From positions 1-8,160 of the forward strand of contig JAEWSZ010000210.1 in the NCBI GenBank assembly GCA_023397905.1: 8,160 bases of DNA. The letters are read 5' to 3'. This DNA is from Bacillota bacterium. GTDB taxonomy: Bacteria; Bacillota; Clostridia; Acetivibrionales; DSM-1351. Position numbers and translations under genes: made by a program. The notes beneath the pieces are model-generated. The model was given only the letters and a program-made list of their open reading frames with translations. It did not search any database and was not told the origin of the DNA. Positions within the stretch are counted from its first letter, which is position 1, and every line of letters starts with the position of its first letter. Below, piece after piece: positions 1 through 5,736 of this stretch.

Positions 1-560
1 AATGTGAATACCAATGCGGCATGCACATTCCGGAGGACCATTTTATTCCGGAAATAATTGATCCTGAAACCGAAGAATTGCTTCCGGAGGGCTCACAGGG
101 AGAAATAGTATTTACGACCATAACAAAAGAAGGCCTGCCTCTGATAAGATACAGGACAAGGGACCTTTCCTCGCTTAATTACGGGCCTTGCAGCTGCGGG
201 CGCACGGAGGTCAGAATGACCAAGGTGACAGGCAGGACCGATGACATGCTCATAATCAGAGGCGTAAACGTATTTCCGTCCCAGGTGGAAAGCGTACTCC
301 TGTCAATAGGAGAAACCGCGCCGCATTACCTTTTGATAGTGGACAGACAGGATAACCTGGACACACTGGAAATACAGGTTGAAATAACCCCCAGCCTCTT
401 TTCCGACGAGGTTCGGAAGCTGGAGGACATAGAGAGAAAAATCAAAAAGGAAATAGAGAGCATCCTGGGCATAAGCGCCAAAATAAGGCTGGTTGAACCC
501 AAATCCATTCAGCGCAGCGAGGGCAAGGCCAAAAGAGTTATTGACAAACGGGTCATATAA
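1..560 (+). CDS. paaK: Phenylacetate-CoA ligase family protein, C-terminal part (5' end outside window)
   Basis: This is the last 185 codons of an adenylate-forming ligase; the frame is open from base 3 and ends at TAA 558-560. The family activates an aryl-acetate (classically phenylacetate) with ATP to an acyl-AMP and then forms the CoA thioester in the cytoplasm. Visible marks are CGMHIPEDHF near the start, the YRTRD motif (bases about 150-164), a CSCGRT segment, the hinge/C-terminal signature TGRTDDMLIIRGVNVFPSQ (about 228-284), and near the end SEGKAKRVID, whose lysine-rich stretch matches the C-terminal catalytic Lys region. The family is about 430 residues long, so roughly 40% is seen. 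A two-ACT-domain gene follows 70 bp downstream, a pairing common in Clostridia and archaea. The true acid substrate (phenylacetate, indoleacetate or another aryl acid) cannot be told from this part. Family call is very sure; substrate is not. Confidence 0.93.
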   Translation, partial: CEYQCGMHIPEDHFIPEIIDPETEELLPEGSQGEIVFTTITKEGLPLIRYRTRDLSSLNYGPCSCGRTEVRMTKVTGRTDDMLIIRGVNVFPSQVESVLLSIGETAPHYLLIVDRQDNLDTLEIQVEITPSLFSDEVRKLEDIERKIKKEIESILGISAKIRLVEPKSIQRSEGKAKRVIDKRVI

Positions 561-630
561 TAATATATAATAACCATAAACATATTATAGGGATTACATA
601 AAAATATGAATATAGAGGAGGCCTGTAACC

Positions 631-1062
631 ATGCTTGTAAAACAAATATCCGTATTCCTGGAAAACAAATCCGGGCGTTTGGCCGATGTGACCAGGACCC
701 TGGCCGACAACGACATCAATATCTGCGCCTTGTCCATTGCCGATACCACAGATTTCGGTATTCTGCGCCTTATTGTCAACAAGCCGGAGGAAGCCGAAAA
801 AGTACTGAGCAGACATGAGTTTACCGTAAGCTGCACCAGCGTAATTGCCATCGGCGTGGAAGATAAACCGGGGGGACTTGCAAGGGCACTGGATATTCTC
901 CAGAAAAACTCTATAAGCATAGAATATATGTACGCATTTGTGGGCAAGTCCGGAAACGAAGCCCTGGTGATTCTCCGGGTTGAGGACCCTGAAAATGCGG
1001 TCAAAACTCTGGCAAACTGTGATATTTCAGTAATTCCCAGTGACAAGATCTACTGTCAGTAG
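631..1062 (+). CDS. Tandem ACT-domain protein (amino-acid-binding regulator type)
   Basis: A 143-residue soluble protein made almost wholly of two ACT domains. ACT1 covers residues 3-65, with the ligand-loop motif ENKSGRLADV at 11-20; ACT2 covers 71-140, with VEDKPGGLARAL at 76-87. In each, the Gly-Arg/Gly-Leu turn between strand 1 and helix 1 is the usual amino-acid binding site of the fold. No catalytic or DNA-binding domain is present, so it is probably a small-molecule sensor or a partner of an enzyme. The start is ATG 631, preceded by AGAGGAGG (614-621) with a 9-base spacer. An upstream in-frame-unrelated ATG at 606 has no such site. The gene lies 70 bp after the phenylacetate-CoA ligase gene with no terminator between, and a clear intrinsic terminator follows at 1131-1161, so the two probably share a transcript. 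An aromatic amino acid or its 2-oxoacid as ligand is inference from the neighbour only. Confidence 0.93.
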   Translation: MLVKQISVFLENKSGRLADVTRTLADNDINICALSIADTTDFGILRLIVNKPEEAEKVLSRHEFTVSCTSVIAIGVEDKPGGLARALDILQKNSISIEYMYAFVGKSGNEALVILRVEDPENAVKTLANCDISVIPSDKIYCQ

Positions 1063-1130
1063 AGCAGCAGTTTATGATAACCGGAAGCATGAAGAACATT
1101 GCATATTTAAAAATTACAAATTTGTAAACA

Positions 1131-1161
1131 GTCAGTGACATAAAATCACTGGCTTTTTTTT
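1131..1161 (+). terminator. Intrinsic terminator of the ligase-ACT unit
   Basis: GTCAGTGA (1131-1138) pairs with TCACTGGC (1146-1153), giving 8 base pairs including one G-U. The loop is 7 bases (CATAAAA), and a run of eight T (1154-1161) follows directly. It sits 69 bp past the stop of the ACT gene and faces the same way, so it should end the upstream transcript and isolate the deacetylase gene. Confidence 0.9.
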
Positions 1162-1270
1162 ATTTGCAGGAATATCATTTAATTGTAACAGTTAATTACC
1201 ATTTACCATCAGAAATACTTAATAAAGTCAATACTTGAATTGATCTGCATGTGCGGGGAACGAGGGCGAA

Positions 1271-2593
1271 ATGAATAAGAAATTTACTTTTATACTGTTG
1301 GCCGGTATCCTGTGTCTGATTGCTTTGGGTACGGCGGTAGGAGTGCTTAATAACGAAACGTCAACGGCATTCAGCCGGAAAAACCCTCCGGAGCATGCAG
1401 CCGCCGAAAAAACTGCGGCTGTAACTCAGGCCCAAAACAGCAATACTGACGGTAAAATAAAGGACAATATTTCATTAAAAGATGACTATATGAAAAATGC
1501 CGTGTCGCTTTTTGACAAAACACATTATAAAAAAACGCTGGAACTTTTGGACAAGGCATTAAACGATGTGCCCGGCGATCCTGATCTTACTGCATTGAGA
1601 GACAAGGCCATGGCTGCTGAGGATGAACCGGTATTGTATAAAGGTCAGATTTATCATATTTTCTTTCACAGCCTTATAATCTATCCTGAAATGTGCTTAA
1701 CAGGAGATTCAATGGAACAGGGCTATAATGAATGGATGACAACTGTGAAGGAATTCAAGCAGATGATTGAGGAGATGTACCAGAGAGGCTACACATTGGT
1801 GGATCTGAGGGATATATTCATCAAAGATGCTTCCGGTAAAATGGTAAAGCAGGATATATACCTCCCACAGGGACAAAAACCTCTTGTTATTTCAGTTGAC
1901 GACATGAGCTACTACAAATACATGGAAAAGGACGGTTTTGCAAAACGTCTGATCCTGGACGACAACGGAAACCTTGCATCCCTTGTGGACGATCCCCAGG
2001 GAAAGGAATATGTTTCACCGGAAGGTGATGTCGTTCCGATAATAAATAATTTCGTGGCTGAAAATCCTGATTTTTCATACAAGGGAGCCGGAGGGACTCT
2101 TGCACTTACTGGATATGAAGGTATTCTGGGCTACAGAACAAATCATAATAATCCTGACTGGCAAAAGGAAAAAGAAAAAATAATTCCGGTCATCAATAAA
2201 CTCAAGGAAACCGGCTGGGCCTTTGCAAGCCACAGCTACTCCCACAACAGAGGCTTTACCGAAGGCACCATAACCCTTGCCAAACTCAAAAATGATACTC
2301 AGAAATGGAGAGAGGAAGTAGGCAGTATCGTGGGACCCACCAACATATTCATATCACCCTTCGGTGCAACCTTCGGGCAGAAAGACCAGAGGTTCCGTTA
2401 CATAGTGGATCAGGGCTTCAATGTATACTGCGGTATCGGGCCCAAGCCGTTTTACCAGATATATAAGGATAACGCATATATGGAGCGGATCGATGTTGAC
2501 GGATATAAGATGCATTACATGCCGGAAGTTATGAAGGACCTGTTTGACGTGAGTAAGGTATACGACCCTGCGCGGCCGGCCTTTAAGCAATAG
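1271..2593 (+). CDS. Polysaccharide deacetylase (NodB-like) homologue with N-terminal anchor and TPR-like segment
   Basis: A 440-residue protein. Residues 1-4 are basic and 5-26 hydrophobic, a signal peptide or uncleaved anchor without a lipobox, so the rest should lie outside the membrane. Residues 35-70 are a low-complexity Ala/Lys/Gln linker. Residues 74-115 look like one or two TPR-type helices (AVSLFDKTHYKKTLELLDKA, 77-96). From about 125 on is a NodB-homology domain. Motif 1 is ISVDD (207-211, metal-site Asp pair) and motif 2 is HSYSH (321-325, HxxxH metal ligands). Motif 3 is ISPFG (361-365), where the usual Arg of RxPF/Y is Ile. About 110 residues separate motifs 1 and 2, more than in short NodB enzymes. 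Family members remove acetyl groups from N-acetylated glycans such as peptidoglycan. The usual metal ligands are kept here, but the Arg loss makes activity uncertain. ATG 1271 is chosen for its hydrophobic start; the ribosome site is weak (GAGGG 1262-1266, spacer 4, or GGGG 1255-1258). Single gene, set off by an upstream terminator and a downstream convergent gene. Confidence 0.87.
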   Translation: MNKKFTFILLAGILCLIALGTAVGVLNNETSTAFSRKNPPEHAAAEKTAAVTQAQNSNTDGKIKDNISLKDDYMKNAVSLFDKTHYKKTLELLDKALNDVPGDPDLTALRDKAMAAEDEPVLYKGQIYHIFFHSLIIYPEMCLTGDSMEQGYNEWMTTVKEFKQMIEEMYQRGYTLVDLRDIFIKDASGKMVKQDIYLPQGQKPLVISVDDMSYYKYMEKDGFAKRLILDDNGNLASLVDDPQGKEYVSPEGDVVPIINNFVAENPDFSYKGAGGTLALTGYEGILGYRTNHNNPDWQKEKEKIIPVINKLKETGWAFASHSYSHNRGFTEGTITLAKLKNDTQKWREEVGSIVGPTNIFISPFGATFGQKDQRFRYIVDQGFNVYCGIGPKPFYQIYKDNAYMERIDVDGYKMHYMPEVMKDLFDVSKVYDPARPAFKQ

Positions 2594-2691
2594 GAGCCAG
2601 AATTCAGCAGTCAGAATAAAAACCGGGAAAACAATTTAACAAAATGTGCACAGCGTTCCGCTTTTATTCTGAATTCTGAGTCCTGGCTCCT
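2592..2691. repeat. 100-bp imperfect inverted repeat made of heptad units, between convergent genes
   Basis: The left arm (2592-2621) and right arm (2662-2691) are each 30 bases. The right arm matches the reverse complement of the left at 26 of 30 positions, and one of the four mismatches would be a G-U pair. The core (2622-2661) is 40 bases and holds a GGAA/TTCC pair and the palindrome TGTGCACA (2645-2652). Read in 7-base steps, the right arm is CTGAATT, CTGAGTC, CTGGCTC, CTGAATC (2669-2696). The left arm, on the minus strand, is CTGACTG, CTGAATT, CTGGCTC (2614 back to 2594). The repeat begins inside the stop codon of the deacetylase gene and ends 14 bp before the stop of the opposing SDR gene. 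It could slow or end transcription from both sides, but it lacks a directly attached T run, so it is not a standard terminator. Confidence 0.85.
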
Positions 2692-2705
2692 GAATCATGG
2701 TACGT

Positions 2706-3716
2706 TTACAGTTTTTTTATGGAAGCCGTGTAGTTGGCTATTACCTTGTCGCACCAGGTGTCAAATTCGGGGTCTTCACGCTGGAGTTCCGGATGTGACA
2801 GCACATTGTCAAGTACTATTCTTATACCCTGGTCAAAGCGCACCGCAGCCGAAAAACCCGGGACAAGCCTTTTCAGCTTTGAATTGTCGAAAGCGACGGT
2901 ATTTGCCTTGTCTCCAGTAAGCGAGCCTTTAAAATCATAATTGCCGCAGGCATCCAGATAGTCTGAGGCTATGTGTACGGCATTGAGCTTTACGCCAATG
3001 GCGGCGGCAATTGTCTCGTATATCTGGTTCCAGGTCAGGCTCTCATCGGAGGTTATATTAACCGCTTCGCCAATGGCGTGGATATTGCCCATCAAACCTG
3101 TAAAGCCCTTTGCAAAATCGCTGTTATGCGTCAGAGTCCACAGGGAAGTGCCATCACCATGTATTATTACAGGTTTATTTGAGAGCATTCTTTTTACCAC
3201 CTGCCAGCTTCCGCTATTGCCATGGACTCCGAGAGGAACGCTGCGGTCGTCATATGTATGGCTTGGGCGGACTATTGTCACAGGGAAGCCGTTATTGCGG
3301 TATTCCGACATCAAAAGCTCCTCGCAGGCAATTTTATTGCGCGAATACTCCCAATAAGGATTTGACAGAGGAGTCGCCTCATTTATGCGGTAATCCGACA
3401 GCGGCTTCTGGTAAGCCGAAGCCGAACTTATAAATATGAACTGCCTGGTCTTTCCCGTAAAAAGTCTGATATCCCGCTGGATATGGGAAGTGGTAAAGGC
3501 TATAAAATCAGCCACCACGTCAAAATTCAAATCTTTAATAAGCGATGAAACAAATGCTTCGTCGTTAATATCGGCTTTAAGGATTTTGGCGCCTTCAGGT
3601 ATTCTGCCGTTATTGTTGCCGCGGTTCAATAAATATAGTTCCCAGCCCTGGTTGAGCAGGGAGGCAGAGATAGCAGTACTTATAGTTCCTGTTCCGCCTA
3701 TGAACAATGCTTTCAT
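2706..3716 (-). CDS. NAD(P)-dependent epimerase/dehydratase family protein (extended/atypical SDR)
   Basis: A 336-residue Rossmann-fold protein, about the usual length for extended short-chain dehydrogenases. The nucleotide-binding motif GGTGTIS is at residues 7-13, with Ser where most members have the third Gly, as in atypical SDRs. NRG at 31-33 follows strand 2, where residues set NAD versus NADP use. SSASAY (97-102) carries the catalytic-region Ser, YSRNK (124-128) is the YxxxK pair, and VRPSHTY (149-155) is the usual strand 6 segment. HGDGTSLWTLTHNSDFAKGF (186-205) belongs to the substrate-domain part shared with sugar-nucleotide epimerase-like proteins. The start ATG (complement of 3714-3716) has GGAGG (complement of 3724-3728) 7 bases upstream. 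It is transcribed alone, convergent with the deacetylase gene and divergent from cinA, with a likely promoter at 3756-3784. The substrate is unknown; it may be a nucleotide sugar or another carbonyl compound. Confidence 0.88.
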   Translation of the reverse strand: MKALFIGGTGTISTAISASLLNQGWELYLLNRGNNNGRIPEGAKILKADINDEAFVSSLIKDLNFDVVADFIAFTTSHIQRDIRLFTGKTRQFIFISSASAYQKPLSDYRINEATPLSNPYWEYSRNKIACEELLMSEYRNNGFPVTIVRPSHTYDDRSVPLGVHGNSGSWQVVKRMLSNKPVIIHGDGTSLWTLTHNSDFAKGFTGLMGNIHAIGEAVNITSDESLTWNQIYETIAAAIGVKLNAVHIASDYLDACGNYDFKGSLTGDKANTVAFDNSKLKRLVPGFSAAVRFDQGIRIVLDNVLSHPELQREDPEFDTWCDKVIANYTASIKKL

Positions 3717-3755
3717 CCGAATTCCTCCAATACTTTTTAATAAAATTTCAAAACT

Positions 3756-3784
3756 TTTATAAATGTATTATATAACGTTTTCAG
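3756..3784 (-). promoter_or_regulatory. Candidate sigma-A promoter of the SDR gene
   Basis: On the minus strand, CTGAAA (complement of 3779-3784; 4 of 6 to TTGACA) and TATAAA (complement of 3756-3761; 5 of 6) are separated by 17 bases. The -10 ends about 40 bases before the ATG at 3716. A second possible -10, TATAAT (complement of 3767-3772), lies between but has a poor -35. The region is about 80% A+T. Confidence 0.5.
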
Positions 3785-3829
3785 TTCTAAATATATAAGA
3801 TTTCTTCCGTCTGAGAGAAATTCTTCCAA

Positions 3830-3937
3830 AAATCCGTCGGGAAAGCATACGAGCCTTCACAAAAACTTTCCGGGACAGAAAGGCTGCCGATGGCGGGGGA
3901 GCATTACTTGAACACAGCCCTTTACGGCGAGGAATAA
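3830..3937. other. GC-rich island with short open frames; possible gene remnant or structured RNA
   Basis: By hand count, 3831-3930 is 54% G+C, while the 100 bases before it are 21% and the 100 bases after it are 22%. The coding genes nearby are much closer to the island's value. On the plus strand a 40-codon stretch after TGA 3812-3814 ends at TAA 3935-3937; its later part includes SGTERLPMAGEHYLNTALYG, which reads like ordinary protein. It has no good start codon or ribosome site. A second plus frame and a minus frame are also open across the island without clear starts. It may be the tail of a decayed gene, a piece of a mobile element, or a structured RNA (GGAAAG 3840-3845 can pair with CTTTCC 3866-3871). 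I do not recognise it. Confidence 0.35.
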
Positions 3938-4012
3938 AATATGCCGGGAAAATTAAAAGTACAGGTCTTTTTATATGTTTTTATAGAAATTACCTGAAAA
4001 TAAAAATAAATC

Positions 4013-4040
4013 TTGCAGAATTTTAATAATATGGTATAAT
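4013..4040 (+). promoter_or_regulatory. Candidate extended -10 promoter far upstream of cinA
   Basis: TGGTATAAT (4032-4040) is a perfect -10 with the TG extension, and TTGCAG (4013-4018) lies 16 bases upstream as a weak -35. A start near 4047 would give a leader of about 380 bases before cinA that runs through the repeat array, or a separate small RNA. Confidence 0.45.
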
Positions 4041-4125
4041 TTTACTTGTGCATTTCTTTTTCTCATCATTCCAGGGTCTTAAAGATTATATTCCCATAAT
4101 CCTGTGCGCCTACACTCCAGAGTAC

Positions 4126-4271
4126 TCCTATACTTAGCTTTTTCTGTATCCCGCATTTTGCTTTTCATTCCGGATCCTGACTTCCGCATTAAAGGTTTTC
4201 TTCTATACTTCTGACTTCCGCATTTTGCCTTTCATTCAGAATCCTGAATCCTGAATCCTGAATTCTGCATT
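4126..4271 (+). repeat. Two-copy direct repeat (period 67 bp) ending in a heptad array
   Basis: Copy 1 runs from CTGTATC at 4144 through CCGCATTTTGC (4151-4161), TTTCATTC (4163-4170) and ATCCTGACTTCCGCATT (4174-4190). Copy 2 begins 67 bases later with CTGACTT (4211), then CCGCATTTTGC (4218-4228), TTTCATTC (4230-4237) and AATCCTGAATCC. CTATACTT precedes both regions (4128-4135 and 4203-4210). Copy 2 ends in five 7-base units: CAGAATC, CTGAATC, CTGAATC, CTGAATT, CTGCATT (4237-4271). The units match those of the inverted repeat at 2592-2691, so both seem to belong to one dispersed repeat family. No coding potential is seen. Confidence 0.8.
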
Positions 4272-4291
4272 TATTCTTTTCATCTGACATC

Positions 4292-4320
4292 TTACTATTT
4301 TCCTCTCAGATTGATATAAT
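4292..4320 (+). promoter_or_regulatory. Candidate promoter for cinA-murJ
   Basis: TATAAT (4315-4320) with an upstream TG at the extended -10 position (TTGATATAAT, 4311-4320) is the best nearby match. The -35 TTACTA (4292-4297, spacer 17) is weak at 3 of 6. The leader would be about 100 bases. No LexA-type box lies near it, so cinA does not look SOS-controlled from this site. Confidence 0.5.
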
Positions 4321-4374
4321 ATTAAAGACAATTTATTAATTTCAATTTTTACATTCAATCACAAATATGCTTTA

Positions 4375-4388
4375 GCTTTATATAAAGC
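4375..4388. repeat. Perfect 14-bp palindrome in the cinA leader
   Basis: GCTTTATATAAAGC is fully self-complementary. An overlapping alternative hairpin pairs TGCTTTA (4368-4374) with TAAAGCA (4383-4389). It lies 20 bp before the cinA ribosome site, between the candidate promoter and the gene. It could be a dimer-protein operator or a weak leader hairpin; AT-rich DNA makes chance quite possible. Confidence 0.4.
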
Positions 4389-4427
4389 AGTGGTGTTTGA
4401 TCTTTACGGGAGGCTGAACTTTAAAAA

Positions 4428-5687
4428 ATGAGAGTGGAAATATTAGCTGTAGGAACCGAGCTGCTCATGGGGCAGATAGTAAATACAAATGCACAGTATA
4501 TATCCTCAAAATTGCCTGATGTTGGTGTGGGCGTATACTATCACAGTGTTGTGGGAGATAATCCTGATAGGCTGAAGGAAAGCCTGCTGCTCGCTCTGGA
4601 CAGGTGTGAGGCCGTAATTACAACAGGAGGTCTTGGACCGACGCAGGATGATCTGACCAAGGAGACCATAGCGGAAGTCTTCGGAAAAAAACTGGTCCTG
4701 CACGAAGAAAGTCTGAAGGAGATAAAAGGATTCTTTGAGAAGCTGGGAAGACAGATGACTTCCAATAATGAAAAACAGGCATACATGCCGGAGGGCTGTA
4801 TAATACTGAAAAACAACAATGGAACCGCCCCCGGCTGTATCCTGGAAAAGGACGGCAAGGTAATTGTCATGCTTCCGGGTCCGCCGTCTGAGATGAAACC
4901 CATGTTTGACGATTATGTACTTCCTTATTTCGGAAATAAAAGTACCGTTACCATCGAATCAAAATTCCTGAGGATCTTCGGAGTGGGTGAATCGGCGCTG
5001 GAGACAAAGCTTATAGACCTTATTGACGGCCAGACCAATCCCACCATAGCCACTTATGCAAAAGAGGGTGAAGTCACAGTCAGGGTATCCGCCCGGGTAA
5101 GTCAGGGCGAAAATGCCGTGCAAATACTTGAACCCGTCATAGAGGAGATCCGGAAAAGAATAGGAAATTGCCTTTATTCCGAAAAAGATCAACCCCTTGA
5201 CCTTGTGGCCGCAAACCTTCTTCTTGAAAACAATATAACCCTGGCGGCGGCCGAATCCTGCACCGGAGGGCTTATTTCCGAAACGCTTACCAATGTTCCC
5301 GGAATATCAAAAATATTTATGGGCGGAGCGGTCACTTATTCAAATGAAGCAAAGGAAGAATACCTGGGTGTAAAACATCAGACACTCACAGCGCATGGAG
5401 CGGTCAGCCGGGAAACCGCCAGAGAAATGGCCGAGGGAGTGAGAAAGAGGCTAAAAACCGATATAGGCGTCTCAATTACCGGAATAGCGGGACCTGACGG
5501 CGGAACACCTGAAAAGCCCGTGGGTCTTGTGTATATCGGACTTGCTTCGGAAAAAGGCACCATTACGAAGGAACTCAGGCTTCAGGGAAACAGAAGGAGA
5601 ATACGGGCTATTACCGCTTTGAATGTTTTTGACATGATAAGAAGATATGTACTTGGTATTGAAATCGACGCAGGCGGTCTGAAATAA
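4428..5687 (+). CDS. cinA: CinA family protein: putative nicotinamide-nucleotide/ADP-ribose processing enzyme
   Basis: A full-length two-domain CinA of 419 residues. Residues 1-170 are the MoCF_biosynth (COG1058) domain, with AVGTELLMGQ (7-16), TTGGLGPTQDD (65-75) and MLPGPPSEM (148-156). This domain is linked to ADP-ribose pyrophosphatase activity in characterised CinA proteins. A middle segment (about 175-250) joins it to the C-terminal CinA/PncC domain (255-415), with AESCTGGL (275-282) and ITGIAGPDGGTPEKPVG (350-366), the signature of nicotinamide mononucleotide deamidases. The protein is cytoplasmic. In competent Firmicutes cinA is linked with recA and competence. ATG 4428 is the only choice, as TAA lies two codons upstream, but GGGAGG (4408-4413) is 14 bases away, longer than usual. 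A murJ-type gene follows after 49 bp without a terminator. Family is certain; which of the two activities matters here is inferred. Confidence 0.96.
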   Translation: MRVEILAVGTELLMGQIVNTNAQYISSKLPDVGVGVYYHSVVGDNPDRLKESLLLALDRCEAVITTGGLGPTQDDLTKETIAEVFGKKLVLHEESLKEIKGFFEKLGRQMTSNNEKQAYMPEGCIILKNNNGTAPGCILEKDGKVIVMLPGPPSEMKPMFDDYVLPYFGNKSTVTIESKFLRIFGVGESALETKLIDLIDGQTNPTIATYAKEGEVTVRVSARVSQGENAVQILEPVIEEIRKRIGNCLYSEKDQPLDLVAANLLLENNITLAAAESCTGGLISETLTNVPGISKIFMGGAVTYSNEAKEEYLGVKHQTLTAHGAVSRETAREMAEGVRKRLKTDIGVSITGIAGPDGGTPEKPVGLVYIGLASEKGTITKELRLQGNRRRIRAITALNVFDMIRRYVLGIEIDAGGLK

Positions 5688-5721
5688 ACAACAAAGGATA
5701 AAGCTGTTGTGAGACACAGTC

Positions 5722-5727
5722 AGGAGG
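5722..5727 (+). promoter_or_regulatory. Ribosome binding site setting a TTG start for murJ
   Basis: AGGAGG, 9 bases before TTG 5737, is the only strong site here. The first in-frame ATG is 15 codons later, inside the first membrane helix, so TTG is the better start. Confidence 0.8.
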
Positions 5728-5736
5728 ATCTTAATT

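Larger units (their letters stand above)
3717..4427. other. 711-bp intergenic region between divergent SDR and cinA genes
   Basis: No confident gene lies here. From left to right it holds the SDR ribosome site and promoter, a GC-rich island (about 3830-3937), AT-rich DNA, an extended -10 promoter (4013-4040), a 67-bp-period repeat with a heptad array (4126-4271), and a second promoter (4292-4320). It ends with the AT-rich cinA leader, which contains the perfect palindrome GCTTTATATAAAGC (4375-4388). I see no tRNA, no rRNA piece, no CRISPR-like array and no riboswitch that I can name. Confidence 0.7.

Noticed and set aside
594..1046. 150-codon open frame on the minus strand over the ACT gene
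   Set aside because: It is antisense to a well-supported two-domain gene with a strong ribosome site; a shadow.
2592..2718. Inverted repeat at 2592-2691 as a standard bidirectional terminator
   Set aside because: The loop is 40 bases, and the only nearby T run (2712-2718) is 20 bases past the stem and lies in the coding end of the SDR gene; barrier function stays possible but is not shown.
3436..3762. 108-codon plus-strand open frame over the SDR gene start
   Set aside because: It is antisense to the Rossmann-motif region of the SDR and has no ribosome site; a shadow.
3826..3930. Possible c-di-GMP (GEMM), cobalamin or ydaO-type riboswitch in the GC island, because of GGGACAGAAAGGC and GGCGGGGGAGC
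   Set aside because: The order and spacing of the conserved elements do not match any of these classes, and it lies about 500-600 bases from cinA on one strand and upstream of the likely SDR promoter on the other.
4126..4271. CRISPR-like array
   Set aside because: Only two long copies, with 7-base internal units and no uniform repeat-spacer pattern; no cas genes nearby.
5688..5710. ACAACA/TGTTGT hairpin between cinA and murJ as a terminator
   Set aside because: Only 6 weak pairs, an 11-base loop and no T run; it is unlikely to stop transcription.
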